64,000 bases of DNA from CAYWVR01 sp964461715 (lineage in GTDB: Bacteria; Planctomycetota; Phycisphaerae; FEN-1346): positions 1 to 64,000 of the forward strand of contig CAYWVR010000009.1 in assembly GCA_964461715.1 (NCBI GenBank), written 5' to 3'. The translations under genes and the position numbers were made by a program. The notes beneath the pieces were generated by a model that was given only the letters and a program-made list of their open reading frames with translations, had not been told where the DNA came from and ran no database searches. Shown piece by piece: positions 8,080 to 15,211 of the stretch. The stretch's first letter is position 1. Each line of letters opens with the position of its first letter.

Positions 8080-8994
8080 CTATGCGGTCGGCCGCGCCCG
8101 TGTGACGATTTCTTGTACGAACGCCGCTTTCGCCTCCGTGTAGGCCTCGCGGTCGCCCTCATGCAACGCGGCCAGCCGCGACTTGAGCGCCGCATACCGT
8201 GCCGCGTCCTCGGGATGGGCCCGCAGGTGATCGCGAAAGGCGAGCCCCTCCCACGCCCGGTGCCCGCGCGGGGCCATGTGGACGTGATGCGTCCGCGGGC
8301 CGCCGGGGCGGGCGCGCCGGATGAACACCAGGTGATCCATGTACACCCAATACTCCCACGCCGGGCCCGCCAGCGCGGGGATCGCCCCCTCCCGCGCCGC
8401 CGCCGGCGACGGCACCTCGACGAGCATGTCGATGACGGGCTTCGCGGGCAGGCCGGGGATGGCCGTGCTCCCGTAATGCTCGATCCGAAGCGCCAGCTCC
8501 GGCCCGAGCGACTCGCGCACGTGGGTTGCCATCGTCCCAAACGCGCGCGGCCACGCCGGATCCGGATCGACGAGGGCCACGGCGTCCTCGGCCTGCGGGT
8601 GCTCCGGATCGACGGGACACGCCGCGAAGAGGCGATACGCTTCGCCGGCCTCCGTCCGGAACTCCCCGATCCACTCCCCCGGGCCCGCCGCCGGCCGCGC
8701 GAGCCACGTCCACGCGATCGTCTCCCTCCGCGCTCCCCCGCCGGGCCCGATCACCGTTCGCGCCGTCTCCGAGAGCTCCCACGCCACCATCCCCGGTGGC
8801 ACGGCTGCGAGGCCCTTGACCTCGAGGCCCATGAACCGCGTCTGGTTGCTCTCGTACCCCAGCATCCGGGTGGGCTCTGCCCCTTCCACGATCTTCGGCA
8901 GCCGCTCGGCCGCCTCCGCAATTAGCCAAGGATCTCCCGCGCGCGGATTCCGCTCTGCCACCCCCGCCAGCCGGATGCGCTTCTCCTCTCCCAT
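8080..8994 (-). CDS. Fusion of a GyrI-like ligand-binding domain and a GrpB-family nucleotidyltransferase-like domain
   Basis: The 304-residue protein has two parts. Residues 1 to about 140 look like the GyrI/AraC effector-binding fold (YESNQTRFMGLEV, VPPGMVAWEL, EWIGEFRTE, YRLFAACPVD). Residues about 150-300 are GrpB/UPF0157 (VDPDPAWPRAF, IEHYGSTAIPGLPAKPVIDM, HHVHMAPRGHRAW, FRDHLRAHPEDAARYAALK). The GS and DM residues match the nucleotidyltransferase-fold core of GrpB. In the families I know these are usually separate proteins, so a sensor-plus-transferase fusion is notable. Its substrate is unknown. The promoter -10 box ends eight bases before the ATG, so the mRNA is probably leaderless. 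Confidence 0.8.
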   Translation of the reverse strand: MGEEKRIRLAGVAERNPRAGDPWLIAEAAERLPKIVEGAEPTRMLGYESNQTRFMGLEVKGLAAVPPGMVAWELSETARTVIGPGGGARRETIAWTWLARPAAGPGEWIGEFRTEAGEAYRLFAACPVDPEHPQAEDAVALVDPDPAWPRAFGTMATHVRESLGPELALRIEHYGSTAIPGLPAKPVIDMLVEVPSPAAAREGAIPALAGPAWEYWVYMDHLVFIRRARPGGPRTHHVHMAPRGHRAWEGLAFRDHLRAHPEDAARYAALKSRLAALHEGDREAYTEAKAAFVQEIVTRARPTA

Positions 8995-9002
8995 GCCCCG
9001 CG

Positions 9003-9031
9003 AACCTACTCTCCGCCCCGTGCCCCGTCAA
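9003..9031 (-). promoter_or_regulatory. Promoter of the GyrI-GrpB gene (leaderless type)
   Basis: On the minus strand TTGACG (9031-9026), 17 bases, TAGGTT (9008-9003), then eight bases to ATG 8994. The expected transcription start is within one or two bases of the ATG. Confidence 0.55.
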
Positions 9032-9076
9032 CATCCCCCGGCCCCACTCTGGCGCAAATCCTTACGCGCTTTCATC

Positions 9077-9181
9077 GAAAACGGCTCCCGGAGCCATTTT
9101 CGCTCCAGGCAGCCTTCGCGACCTCGCGAAGGCGTCAGGGCTTGAGCAGGAATACGAACGGATGCAGAAGCTATTCCTGCT
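9077..9181. repeat. Three consecutive inverted repeats
   Basis: Stem 1: GAAAACGGCTC (9077-9087) with GAGCCATTTTC (9091-9101), one mismatch, A and T flanks on either side as in a bidirectional terminator. Stem 2: GCCTTCGCGA (9112-9121) with TCGCGAAGGC (9124-9133), perfect. Stem 3: AGCAGGAATA (9145-9154) with TATTCCTGCT (9172-9181), perfect, 17-base loop. Confidence 0.65.
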
Positions 9182-9409
9182 TCACGAATTGCGTCGCGGG
9201 CCACGGCGCGGCCGGGCATAATCGACGACTCGGTATATGTGACGTTCCGAGTTCCGCGTTTCGCGCTCGACCTTGTCGCTCTCGCGTACATGCCATACGC
9301 CTTTGCGACGCGCGGACCGCGCGGAAACAGCCCGGAAGGGGACAAAGAGGGGGTAAGTTCGTGCAAAAATGGGGGTAAAAAGGTGCGAGACCCCCCCCGG
9401 TACCCACCG

Positions 9410-9465
9410 AAAAGTCGCAAAAAGTGTGTCGCTTAGGGATAAAGCGTTTCACGAATCCCGCCAAA
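9410..9465 (+). repeat. Dispersed repeat, copy A
   Basis: This 56-base core (ends AAAAGTCGCAAAAAGTGTGT and ACGAATCCCGCCAAA) recurs in opposite orientation at 22781-22836 with 53 of 56 bases identical. Looser similarity continues through a G-run-rich flank to about 9320 (shared CTTrCCCCCT and TTTG blocks on the minus strand). The three differences do not favour third codon positions, so selection on an encoded peptide is not indicated. It matches no insertion-sequence end I know. Confidence 0.85.
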
Positions 9466-9562
9466 GGGCGATCGGCGTTTACCTATCTTGCTCATCTTAC
9501 CAAGGGGCTCCGGCCGCCGAAGAACGAGCGTGACCGGAAGCCCGCCCCTCGAACCGTAAGAT

Positions 9563-9643
9563 CATCCGGGATGAATTTCCGTCCCGGCGGCTGCCATCCG
9601 GCAGGTGGAAGGCCCCGGTTTTCATCCGATCAACGATCATCCG
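9563..9643 (+). promoter_or_regulatory. Four CATCCG-type motifs upstream of the gapA promoter
   Basis: TCATCCG or CCATCCG occurs at 9563, 9594, 9622 and 9637, spaced 31, 28 and 15 bases, about 100 bases upstream of the gapA -35 box. They could be regulator sites. With the short motif and GC context, chance is possible. Confidence 0.25.
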
Positions 9644-9747
9644 GCGGCATATGCGCCGCGGCGTGATGTGCGAAAAGGAGGGGGGGCGGAGGGGGAGAGA
9701 GGCCGCGTGGGGGCGGGGCGCCGGAGTGCCGGGAACGTGGATTTGGC

Positions 9748-9777
9748 TTGACATTCCGGCCCCGCGCGGGCTATAAG
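9748..9777 (+). promoter_or_regulatory. Promoter of the gap-pgk-rpe-accD operon
   Basis: TTGACA (9748-9753), an 18-base GC-rich spacer, TATAAG (9772-9777): six of six and five of six consensus bases, the strongest plus-strand promoter in the window. The leader to gapA would be about 97 bases. Confidence 0.8.
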
Positions 9778-9880
9778 GGGGGCTCCGAAGAGCGAGAAAA
9801 CCGGTGGTAGGCGGTGCATCCGCGCGCCGTCCCGCCGCTCGCGGCAAGAAGAATCCCAGCACCAGCGAAGGAGACGTAGC

Positions 9881-10882
9881 ATGTCAATCAACGTGGGAAT
9901 CAACGGCTTTGGACGCATCGGCCGCCTGGCCTTCCGGGTCCTGACGGACCGCGGCAAGACCTTCAACGTGGTCGGGATCAACGACCTCTCGGATGCCGAG
10001 ATGCTGGCGTACCTGTTGAAATACGACACGGTCTACGGGCGGTTCCCCGGGGAGGTGAAGGCGGACGGATCGGCCCTGGTGGTGGACGGGACGAAGATTC
10101 CCGTGTCAGCCGAGAAAGACCCCGCCGGTCTGGCCTGGGGCGACAAGAAGGCCGATATCGTGTTCGAGTGCACGGGCGTCTTCCGCACCCGCGAGGGCTG
10201 CCAGAAGCACATCGACGCCGGGGCCAAGAAGGTCATCCTCTCGGCCCCGCCGAAGGGCGAGATCGACAACGTCGTCGTCCTGGGCGTCAACGACGATAGC
10301 CTGAAGGCCTCCGACATGATCGTCTCCAACGCCTCCTGCACCACGAACTGCCTCGCGCCGGTCGTGAAGGTCCTGAACGACAGCTTCGGCATCAAGCGTG
10401 GGCTGATGACGACGGTGCACGCCTACACGAACGATCAGCGGATTCTGGACATGATCCACTCCGACCCGCATCGTGCCCGGGCGGCAGCCGTGAACATCAT
10501 TCCGACGACCACCGGGGCCGCCTCGGCCGTCGGGAAGGTGATTCCGGAGCTGGACGGCAAGTTGGACGGGTTCGCCCTGCGGGTGCCGACGCCCGTCGGC
10601 TCGATCGTGGATCTGACCGTCGAGGTGGGGAAGGAGACGACGGCCGACGAGGTGAACGCGGCCATGAAAAAGGCCGCCGAGGGGGCCCTGAAGGGCATTC
10701 TGGAGTATACGGACGATCCGATCGTCTCCTCGGACGTGATCGGCCAGACGATGTCGAGCCTCTTCGACTCGAACCAGACGATGGTGATGGGCAACTTCGT
10801 CAAGGTCACCAGCTGGTACGACAATGAGTGGGGTTTCTCGAACCGGATGGCGGACCTGGCGGAGAGGATCGCGGCCATCTGA
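9881..10882 (+). CDS. gapA: Glyceraldehyde-3-phosphate dehydrogenase
   Basis: The 333-residue length is normal. It oxidises glyceraldehyde-3-phosphate to 1,3-bisphosphoglycerate with NAD+ (or the reverse). Visible features are the Rossmann start INGFGRIGR, the active-site SASCTTNC-type block with Cys153 (NASCTTNCLAP), the base His180 in TVHAYTNDQ, and the C-terminal SWYDNEWGFSNR. Asp35 in GINDL suggests NAD preference. GAAGGAG precedes the ATG. It is the first gene of an operon with pgk, the next glycolytic enzyme, and has a strong promoter. Confidence 0.98.
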   Translation: MSINVGINGFGRIGRLAFRVLTDRGKTFNVVGINDLSDAEMLAYLLKYDTVYGRFPGEVKADGSALVVDGTKIPVSAEKDPAGLAWGDKKADIVFECTGVFRTREGCQKHIDAGAKKVILSAPPKGEIDNVVVLGVNDDSLKASDMIVSNASCTTNCLAPVVKVLNDSFGIKRGLMTTVHAYTNDQRILDMIHSDPHRARAAAVNIIPTTTGAASAVGKVIPELDGKLDGFALRVPTPVGSIVDLTVEVGKETTADEVNAAMKKAAEGALKGILEYTDDPIVSSDVIGQTMSSLFDSNQTMVMGNFVKVTSWYDNEWGFSNRMADLAERIAAI

Positions 10883-10966
10883 TCGCGTATGCAGGTCGAT
10901 TCCCGGGGGCGGGCCGCGCGGCTCGCCCCCGAGTTCCTTGGACGTCGCGTCGAAAGGAGCCCCGCC

Positions 10967-12193
10967 GTGGCCAAGCAAACCGTCGATCAGCTTCCGATGA
11001 AGGGCCGGCGGGTCCTCGCCCGTGTCGATTTCAACGTGCCGCAGGATGCCGACGGGGCCATCACCGACGATCGCCGCATCCGCATGGCCCTGCCCACGAT
11101 CAAGTGCTGCCTGGATGCGGGGGCCCGGCTCGTTCTGATGAGCCACCTGGGGCGGCCCAAGGGCGAGCGGAAGCCGTCGCTGAGCCTGCGTCCCGTGGCC
11201 GACCGGCTGGGCGAGCTGCTGGAGCAGGATGTCGCCTTCGCCGCCGACTGCACGGGTGCGGAGGTGGAAAATCAGGTCGATGCGCTGGGCGAGGGACAGA
11301 TTCTGGTGCTCGAGAACCTGCGTTTCCACACGGGCGAGGAGAAAAATGACGACGCTTTCGCCGAGTCGCTGGCGAAGCTCGCCGACCTTTACGTCAACGA
11401 CGCGTTCGGCACCGCCCACCGCAATCATGCTTCCACCTACGGCGTCCCCAGTCGCATGCCCGAGGGCACGCGGGCCATCGGGTTCCTGATGAACAAGGAG
11501 ATCGAGTTCCTTGACGAGGCCCTCCGCGACCCCCGGAGGCCGTTTGTGGCGGTTCTAGGCGGGGCAAAGGTTTCGGACAAGGTCGGGGTCATCGCCAACC
11601 TGCTGGAGAAGGTCGACCGGCTACTCATCGGCGGGGCCATGGCCTACGTGTTTATGGCCGCCCGCGGCCAGAATACGGGCAAGAGCAAGGTGGAGCGCCA
11701 GAAGGAGAACAAGGACGGCTCCACCACGGACATGGTGGCCAAGGCCCGGGACCTCCTGGCAAAGATCGAGGGGTCCGACGTCCGGGTCCTCTTCCCGGAG
11801 GACCACTTGGTGGCCCGGGAGCTGGCCGCCGACGCCGACACCGACGTCCAGGGTCCGGAGATCGAGGACGGGTGGATGGGCCTGGACATCGGTCCCGCGA
11901 CGGTCCAAGCCTACGAGGAGGCCCTTTCGGACGCGGAAACCGTGGTCTGGAACGGTCCGATGGGCGTCTTCGAGATGGAGCCGTTCGCCGGCGGGAGCCG
12001 GGCCGTCTGCCAGGCCCTGGCGAAGGTCGCCGAGGACGGGATGGTGATTGTGGGCGGGGGCGACACGGCCACGGCGGTCGAGAAATTCGGTCTTTCGGAC
12101 CAGATGACGCACATTTCGACGGGCGGGGGGGCGAGCCTGGAGTTCCTCGAAGGAAAGCCTTTCGAGACGCTCGAGGTCATCGACGACGCCTGA
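10967..12193 (+). CDS. pgk: Phosphoglycerate kinase
   Basis: The 408-residue cytoplasmic enzyme transfers phosphate between 1,3-bisphosphoglycerate and ADP. The GTG start at 10967 is chosen because AAAGGAG lies just upstream and the family's N-terminal pattern (VLARVDFNVP) follows; an in-frame ATG at 10889 would add 26 unlike residues. Also seen: LMSHLGRPKG, LENLRFHTGEEKND, GGAKVSDKV, the hinge region and the nucleotide loop GGGDTATAVEKF, and a C-terminal STGGGASLEFLEG. It lies 84 bases after gapA, so substrate and enzyme order match. Confidence 0.98.
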   Translation: MAKQTVDQLPMKGRRVLARVDFNVPQDADGAITDDRRIRMALPTIKCCLDAGARLVLMSHLGRPKGERKPSLSLRPVADRLGELLEQDVAFAADCTGAEVENQVDALGEGQILVLENLRFHTGEEKNDDAFAESLAKLADLYVNDAFGTAHRNHASTYGVPSRMPEGTRAIGFLMNKEIEFLDEALRDPRRPFVAVLGGAKVSDKVGVIANLLEKVDRLLIGGAMAYVFMAARGQNTGKSKVERQKENKDGSTTDMVAKARDLLAKIEGSDVRVLFPEDHLVARELAADADTDVQGPEIEDGWMGLDIGPATVQAYEEALSDAETVVWNGPMGVFEMEPFAGGSRAVCQALAKVAEDGMVIVGGGDTATAVEKFGLSDQMTHISTGGGASLEFLEGKPFETLEVIDDA

Positions 12194-12212
12194 CGGCATC
12201 GGGAGCGGACCG

Positions 12213-12926
12213 GTGAGAGGCATGCTCCAGGACCTGCCGCGTCCGGCCATCGCGCCGTCGCTCCTGGCGTCGGATTTCGCCCGGCTGGCCGACGAAATCG
12301 CCCGTGTGGAGGAGGCCGGGGCCGACCTGCTGCACGTCGACGTCATGGACGGGCATTTCGTGCCCAACCTCACGATCGGCCCCGTCGTCCTCGAGAGAAT
12401 CCGCCGCGTCACGGACCTCATCCTCGACGTCCATCTCATGATTTCCGAGCCCCAGCGGTACCTGCAGGCCTTTGCGGAGGCCGGGGCGGACAACCTCACG
12501 TTCCATGCCGAGGTCGTGGCCGACGGCGAGGCCATGGCGGGCCGTATCCACGAATTAGGGTGCTCGGCCGGGGTCACCATCAACCCGGACGCCTCCGTCG
12601 GACTGCTCGATCCCAGCTTGCCGCACGTCGAGATGGTCCTCATGATGAGCGTGTACGCGGGGTTCGGCGGGCAGAAGTTCATGCCGGAGGTGCTGCCGAA
12701 GATGCGGACCGTTCGCTCGAAGCTGCGCCCGGAGCAGCGCCTGGAGGTGGACGGGGGCATCTATCCCGACACCATCGCCGCGCCCGTCGCCGCCGGCGTG
12801 GACGTGATTGTGGCGGGGACGGCGATCTTCCGGGCCGCGGGCGGCGATTACGCCCGGGCCATCGCCGACCTTCGCCGCGCGGCCGAGGGGGTCGCGGCCC
12901 CTTCCGAGCCCGCGGGAGACGCGTAA
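12213..12926 (+). CDS. rpe: Ribulose-phosphate 3-epimerase
   Basis: The 237-residue TIM-barrel enzyme interconverts ribulose-5-phosphate and xylulose-5-phosphate in the pentose phosphate pathway. Family motifs: APSLLASDFARL, LHVDVMDGHFVPNLTIGP with metal-ligand Asp, LDVHLMI, SVYAGFGGQKF and EVDGGI. The window of the motif MSVxxGFGGQ has Tyr-Ala where Asn-Pro is common. Start: GTG 12213 has GGGAG upstream; ATG 12222 is the alternative and changes three residues only. Its stop directly abuts the accD ATG. Confidence 0.96.
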   Translation: MRGMLQDLPRPAIAPSLLASDFARLADEIARVEEAGADLLHVDVMDGHFVPNLTIGPVVLERIRRVTDLILDVHLMISEPQRYLQAFAEAGADNLTFHAEVVADGEAMAGRIHELGCSAGVTINPDASVGLLDPSLPHVEMVLMMSVYAGFGGQKFMPEVLPKMRTVRSKLRPEQRLEVDGGIYPDTIAAPVAAGVDVIVAGTAIFRAAGGDYARAIADLRRAAEGVAAPSEPAGDA

Positions 12927-13745
12927 ATGGCCATCAACGGCCGCCCCAAGAAGCGGGACATCCCCGAGGGCCTCTGGCTCCGCTGCCCGGGCTGCGAGCA
13001 GATGGTCTTCCGGAAGCGCGTCGAGGAAAGCGCCCACGTCTGCCCGGACTGCCAGTACCACTTCAAGGTCGGAGCCCGCCGGCGGATCGCCATGCTGGCC
13101 GACGAGGACAGCTTCGAGGAGTACTTCGCGAACCTCATGTCGCCCGATCCGCTGGGCTTCGTCGACCGCAAGAGCTACATCGAGCGGCTCTCGGACGCCC
13201 AGCGGCAAACGAACCTGTATGACGCAGCGGTGGTGGGGCGGGCGTACGTCAAGGGCCGCCCCGTCGTCCTGGGGGCCCTGGACCCTCACTTCATCATGGG
13301 GTCGATGGGCTCGGTGGTGGGCGAGAAGATCACCGGGGCGACTGAGAAGGCCGTCGAACTGGCCGTGCCGCTCGTCATCGTCAGCGCCTCGGGCGGGGCC
13401 CGGATGCAGGAGGGCATCCTCTCGGTCATGCAGATGGCGAAGACGAGCGCGGCCCTGGGGCGGCTGGACGACGCGGGGGGGCTCTACATCAGCGTCATGA
13501 CCAACCCGACGACGGCCGGCGTGGCGGCCAGTTTCGCCAGCCTCGGCGACCTCATCCTGGCCGAGCCCGGGGCCATGATCGGCTTCACGGGCCCGCGTGT
13601 CATCTACCAGACGATCAAGCAGGAGTTGCCCGAGGGGTTCCAGAGCGCCGAGTTCATGCTCGAGCACGGGTTCGTGGACCGGATCGTGGCGCGACGGGAC
13701 CTTCGGAGCGAGATCGCCTCGCTGATCGACTACTGCGGCTCCTGA
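12927..13745 (+). CDS. accD: Acetyl-CoA carboxylase carboxyltransferase, beta subunit
   Basis: The 272-residue protein joins with AccA to move the carboxyl group from biotin to acetyl-CoA, making malonyl-CoA for fatty acids. The N-terminal zinc ribbon uses Cys20, Cys23, Cys39 and Cys42 (CPGC, CPDC). The crotonase-like body shows SASGGARMQEG and GAMIGFTGPRVI. It is slightly shorter than the usual 285-305 residues. Its ATG follows the rpe stop with no gap, so translation is probably coupled. accA and the biotin carboxylase genes are not in the window. Confidence 0.97.
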   Translation: MAINGRPKKRDIPEGLWLRCPGCEQMVFRKRVEESAHVCPDCQYHFKVGARRRIAMLADEDSFEEYFANLMSPDPLGFVDRKSYIERLSDAQRQTNLYDAAVVGRAYVKGRPVVLGALDPHFIMGSMGSVVGEKITGATEKAVELAVPLVIVSASGGARMQEGILSVMQMAKTSAALGRLDDAGGLYISVMTNPTTAGVAASFASLGDLILAEPGAMIGFTGPRVIYQTIKQELPEGFQSAEFMLEHGFVDRIVARRDLRSEIASLIDYCGS

Positions 13746-13811
13746 CGGGCTGCCGGAGCGGCGTCCGGACGGGTTCACGCCCCACTTTCCCCGTCTTCCC
13801 GGAAAGAATGG

Positions 13812-13839
13812 TTGACGCGCCGCATCCGGGCGATATGCT
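13812..13839 (+). promoter_or_regulatory. Candidate distal promoter of the kinase gene
   Basis: TTGACG (13812-13817), 16 bases, TATGCT (13834-13839), 145 bases upstream of the kinase start. Confidence 0.45.
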
Positions 13840-13890
13840 GAAGAGGTCACGTCTCGGGCATTGAGTTCGGAAGCGGGCGGGCTTTTTGAG

Positions 13891-13920
13891 TTGCCGCCCT
13901 ACGCGGCGCAAATCTATAAT
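13891..13920 (+). promoter_or_regulatory. Candidate proximal promoter of the kinase gene
   Basis: TTGCCG (13891-13896), 18 bases, a perfect TATAAT (13915-13920) about 64 bases before the GTG start. It is more convincing than the distal site because of the exact -10. Confidence 0.6.
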
Positions 13921-13983
13921 GCCGCGTGATCTGTGGCCGCTTGGCCCGCGCCGGTGCCGGGCTCTCAGGAGGGAGACGGCCGA

Positions 13984-14841
13984 GTGCTGAAGAAACTCTT
14001 TCGCAGGATCAAGAAGTCCCAGCCCCGGGAACTGCCCGGGTATGCGGCGATGGGAATCCTTCGCCAGGGCAGCATGGCGGTCATCTTCAAGGCCCGGGAC
14101 CGCGAGACCGGTCGCATTGTGGCCGTCAAGGTCCTCAAGCCCGAGGCCCGAAAGACCATCGAGAAGGTCGAGAGCCTCTATCGGGATTTCACCGAGGGCC
14201 AGGTGACTGCGGCCTTCGACCATCCGAACGTCGTCAAGTGCTTCGACCACGGCCAGCTCGGCACGACGCCGTATCTCGTGCTGGAGTACCTGGAAGGGGT
14301 GACGCTGGCCAGCCTGATGGGGGGCGACTCCAAGCGGCTCGACGGGCAACGGCTGTCGTTCCTGCACCAGGCCGCGGCGGGTCTGGCCCATGTCCATGGG
14401 CGGCGGTTCATGCACCACGACGTGGCCCCGAAGAACCTTTTCGTGACCGGGGAGAACAAGGTCAAGCTCATCGATTTCGGCCTCGCGACGCCCATCATGG
14501 ACCTTCCCGCGCCCCGTAGCCGCATGGGGACGGCCGAAATCCTCGCCCCCGAACTGCTGCGCCGCGAGCCCTGCGACCAGAAGATCGACATCTTCGCCTT
14601 CGGCGTCGTGGCCTATGAGATCCTCTCCGGCCGGTGGCCGTTCGAGAGCCCCGAGCACCACCAGACGCTTAACAAGATTCTGAACGTCAAGCCTGTCCCC
14701 ATCGAGCGACGGGTGCCGAATCTGCCGGAAGAGGTATCGCGGCTCATCATGCGATGCCTCAACAAGGATCCGAGTCAGCGGCTGAGCAGCATGAACACGG
14801 CCGTCGGGGTCTTGGAGCGACACGTCGGATCGGGTGCCTGA
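13984..14841 (+). CDS. Atypical serine/threonine protein kinase
   Basis: The 285-residue protein is a bare Hanks-type kinase domain with no sensor or membrane segment. Seen: VAVKVLK with Lys49, HHDVAPKNLFV (His-His-Asp in place of His-Arg-Asp, catalytic Asp146 and Asn151 kept), DFG at 164-166, LAPE at 188-190 and DIFAFG. The glycine loop GILRQGSMAVIF keeps only part of GxGxxG. Loss of the HRD Arg is typical of kinases not activated by activation-loop phosphorylation. The GTG start has GGAGGGAG upstream; an ATG 17 codons earlier is less likely. It stands alone before the sigma-factor gene. Substrates are unknown. Confidence 0.9.
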   Translation: MLKKLFRRIKKSQPRELPGYAAMGILRQGSMAVIFKARDRETGRIVAVKVLKPEARKTIEKVESLYRDFTEGQVTAAFDHPNVVKCFDHGQLGTTPYLVLEYLEGVTLASLMGGDSKRLDGQRLSFLHQAAAGLAHVHGRRFMHHDVAPKNLFVTGENKVKLIDFGLATPIMDLPAPRSRMGTAEILAPELLRREPCDQKIDIFAFGVVAYEILSGRWPFESPEHHQTLNKILNVKPVPIERRVPNLPEEVSRLIMRCLNKDPSQRLSSMNTAVGVLERHVGSGA

Positions 14842-15211
14842 GGCCTGATGCTGAAGTGCTTTTTTGGGCCGGCGCGGCCCCTCGGGCGAGGGTGTGCGCC
14901 GGCTCGTCTGTGCGCGCGACCCTTGTCGGCTCTTCTTCGTTCGCTTGGCATCGTCCCTGCGGATTCCCGCTCGCCACGGCTTGCCCCCCCGTCCCCGGGG
15001 CCACGCGGAAGTCCACCGTGATGCCTCCTCCAGGGCCGTTGCTGGCCCGTGGGTTGTCCTGCAATCTCCCGCTTGACACCTCCAGATGGCCTCTCAATTC
15101 CCATGGAGCAGGGTGGACACCTGGAGAATGAGACGAATCCGGTTTTTCATTTGACGCCGACGGGCCCTTGAGTTAATATCCTATTAGGGGCCAGGAGGCG
15201 GAGGTTTCGCC
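14842..15211. other. Intergenic region between kinase and sigma-factor genes
   Basis: These 370 bases hold no supported gene. A T-run at about 14861-14866 follows the kinase without a convincing stem, so termination there is uncertain. The sigma-gene promoter is at 15151-15179. The frames open here lack ribosome sites. Confidence 0.6.
15151..15179 (+). promoter_or_regulatory. Promoter of the HTH-sigma gene
   Basis: TTGACG (15151-15156), 17 bases, TAATAT (15174-15179), 33 bases before the ATG. The ribosome site AGGAGG lies at 15193-15198. Confidence 0.65.

Larger units (their letters stand above)
8995..9880. other. Long structured intergenic region upstream of gapA
   Basis: These 886 bases have no credible gene. 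In order they hold the minus-strand promoter of the GrpB fusion, three inverted repeats (9077-9181), copy A of a dispersed repeat with a G-rich flank (about 9320-9465), four CATCCG-type motifs (9563-9643) and the gapA promoter (9748-9777). The small open frames on both strands have no ribosome sites. Confidence 0.7.

Noticed and set aside
9171..9464. Small open frames in both repeat copies beginning Met-Ala-Gly-Phe (from TTG)
   Set aside because: The two peptides agree only because the DNA repeats. Substitutions are not concentrated at synonymous sites, and no ribosome site is present.
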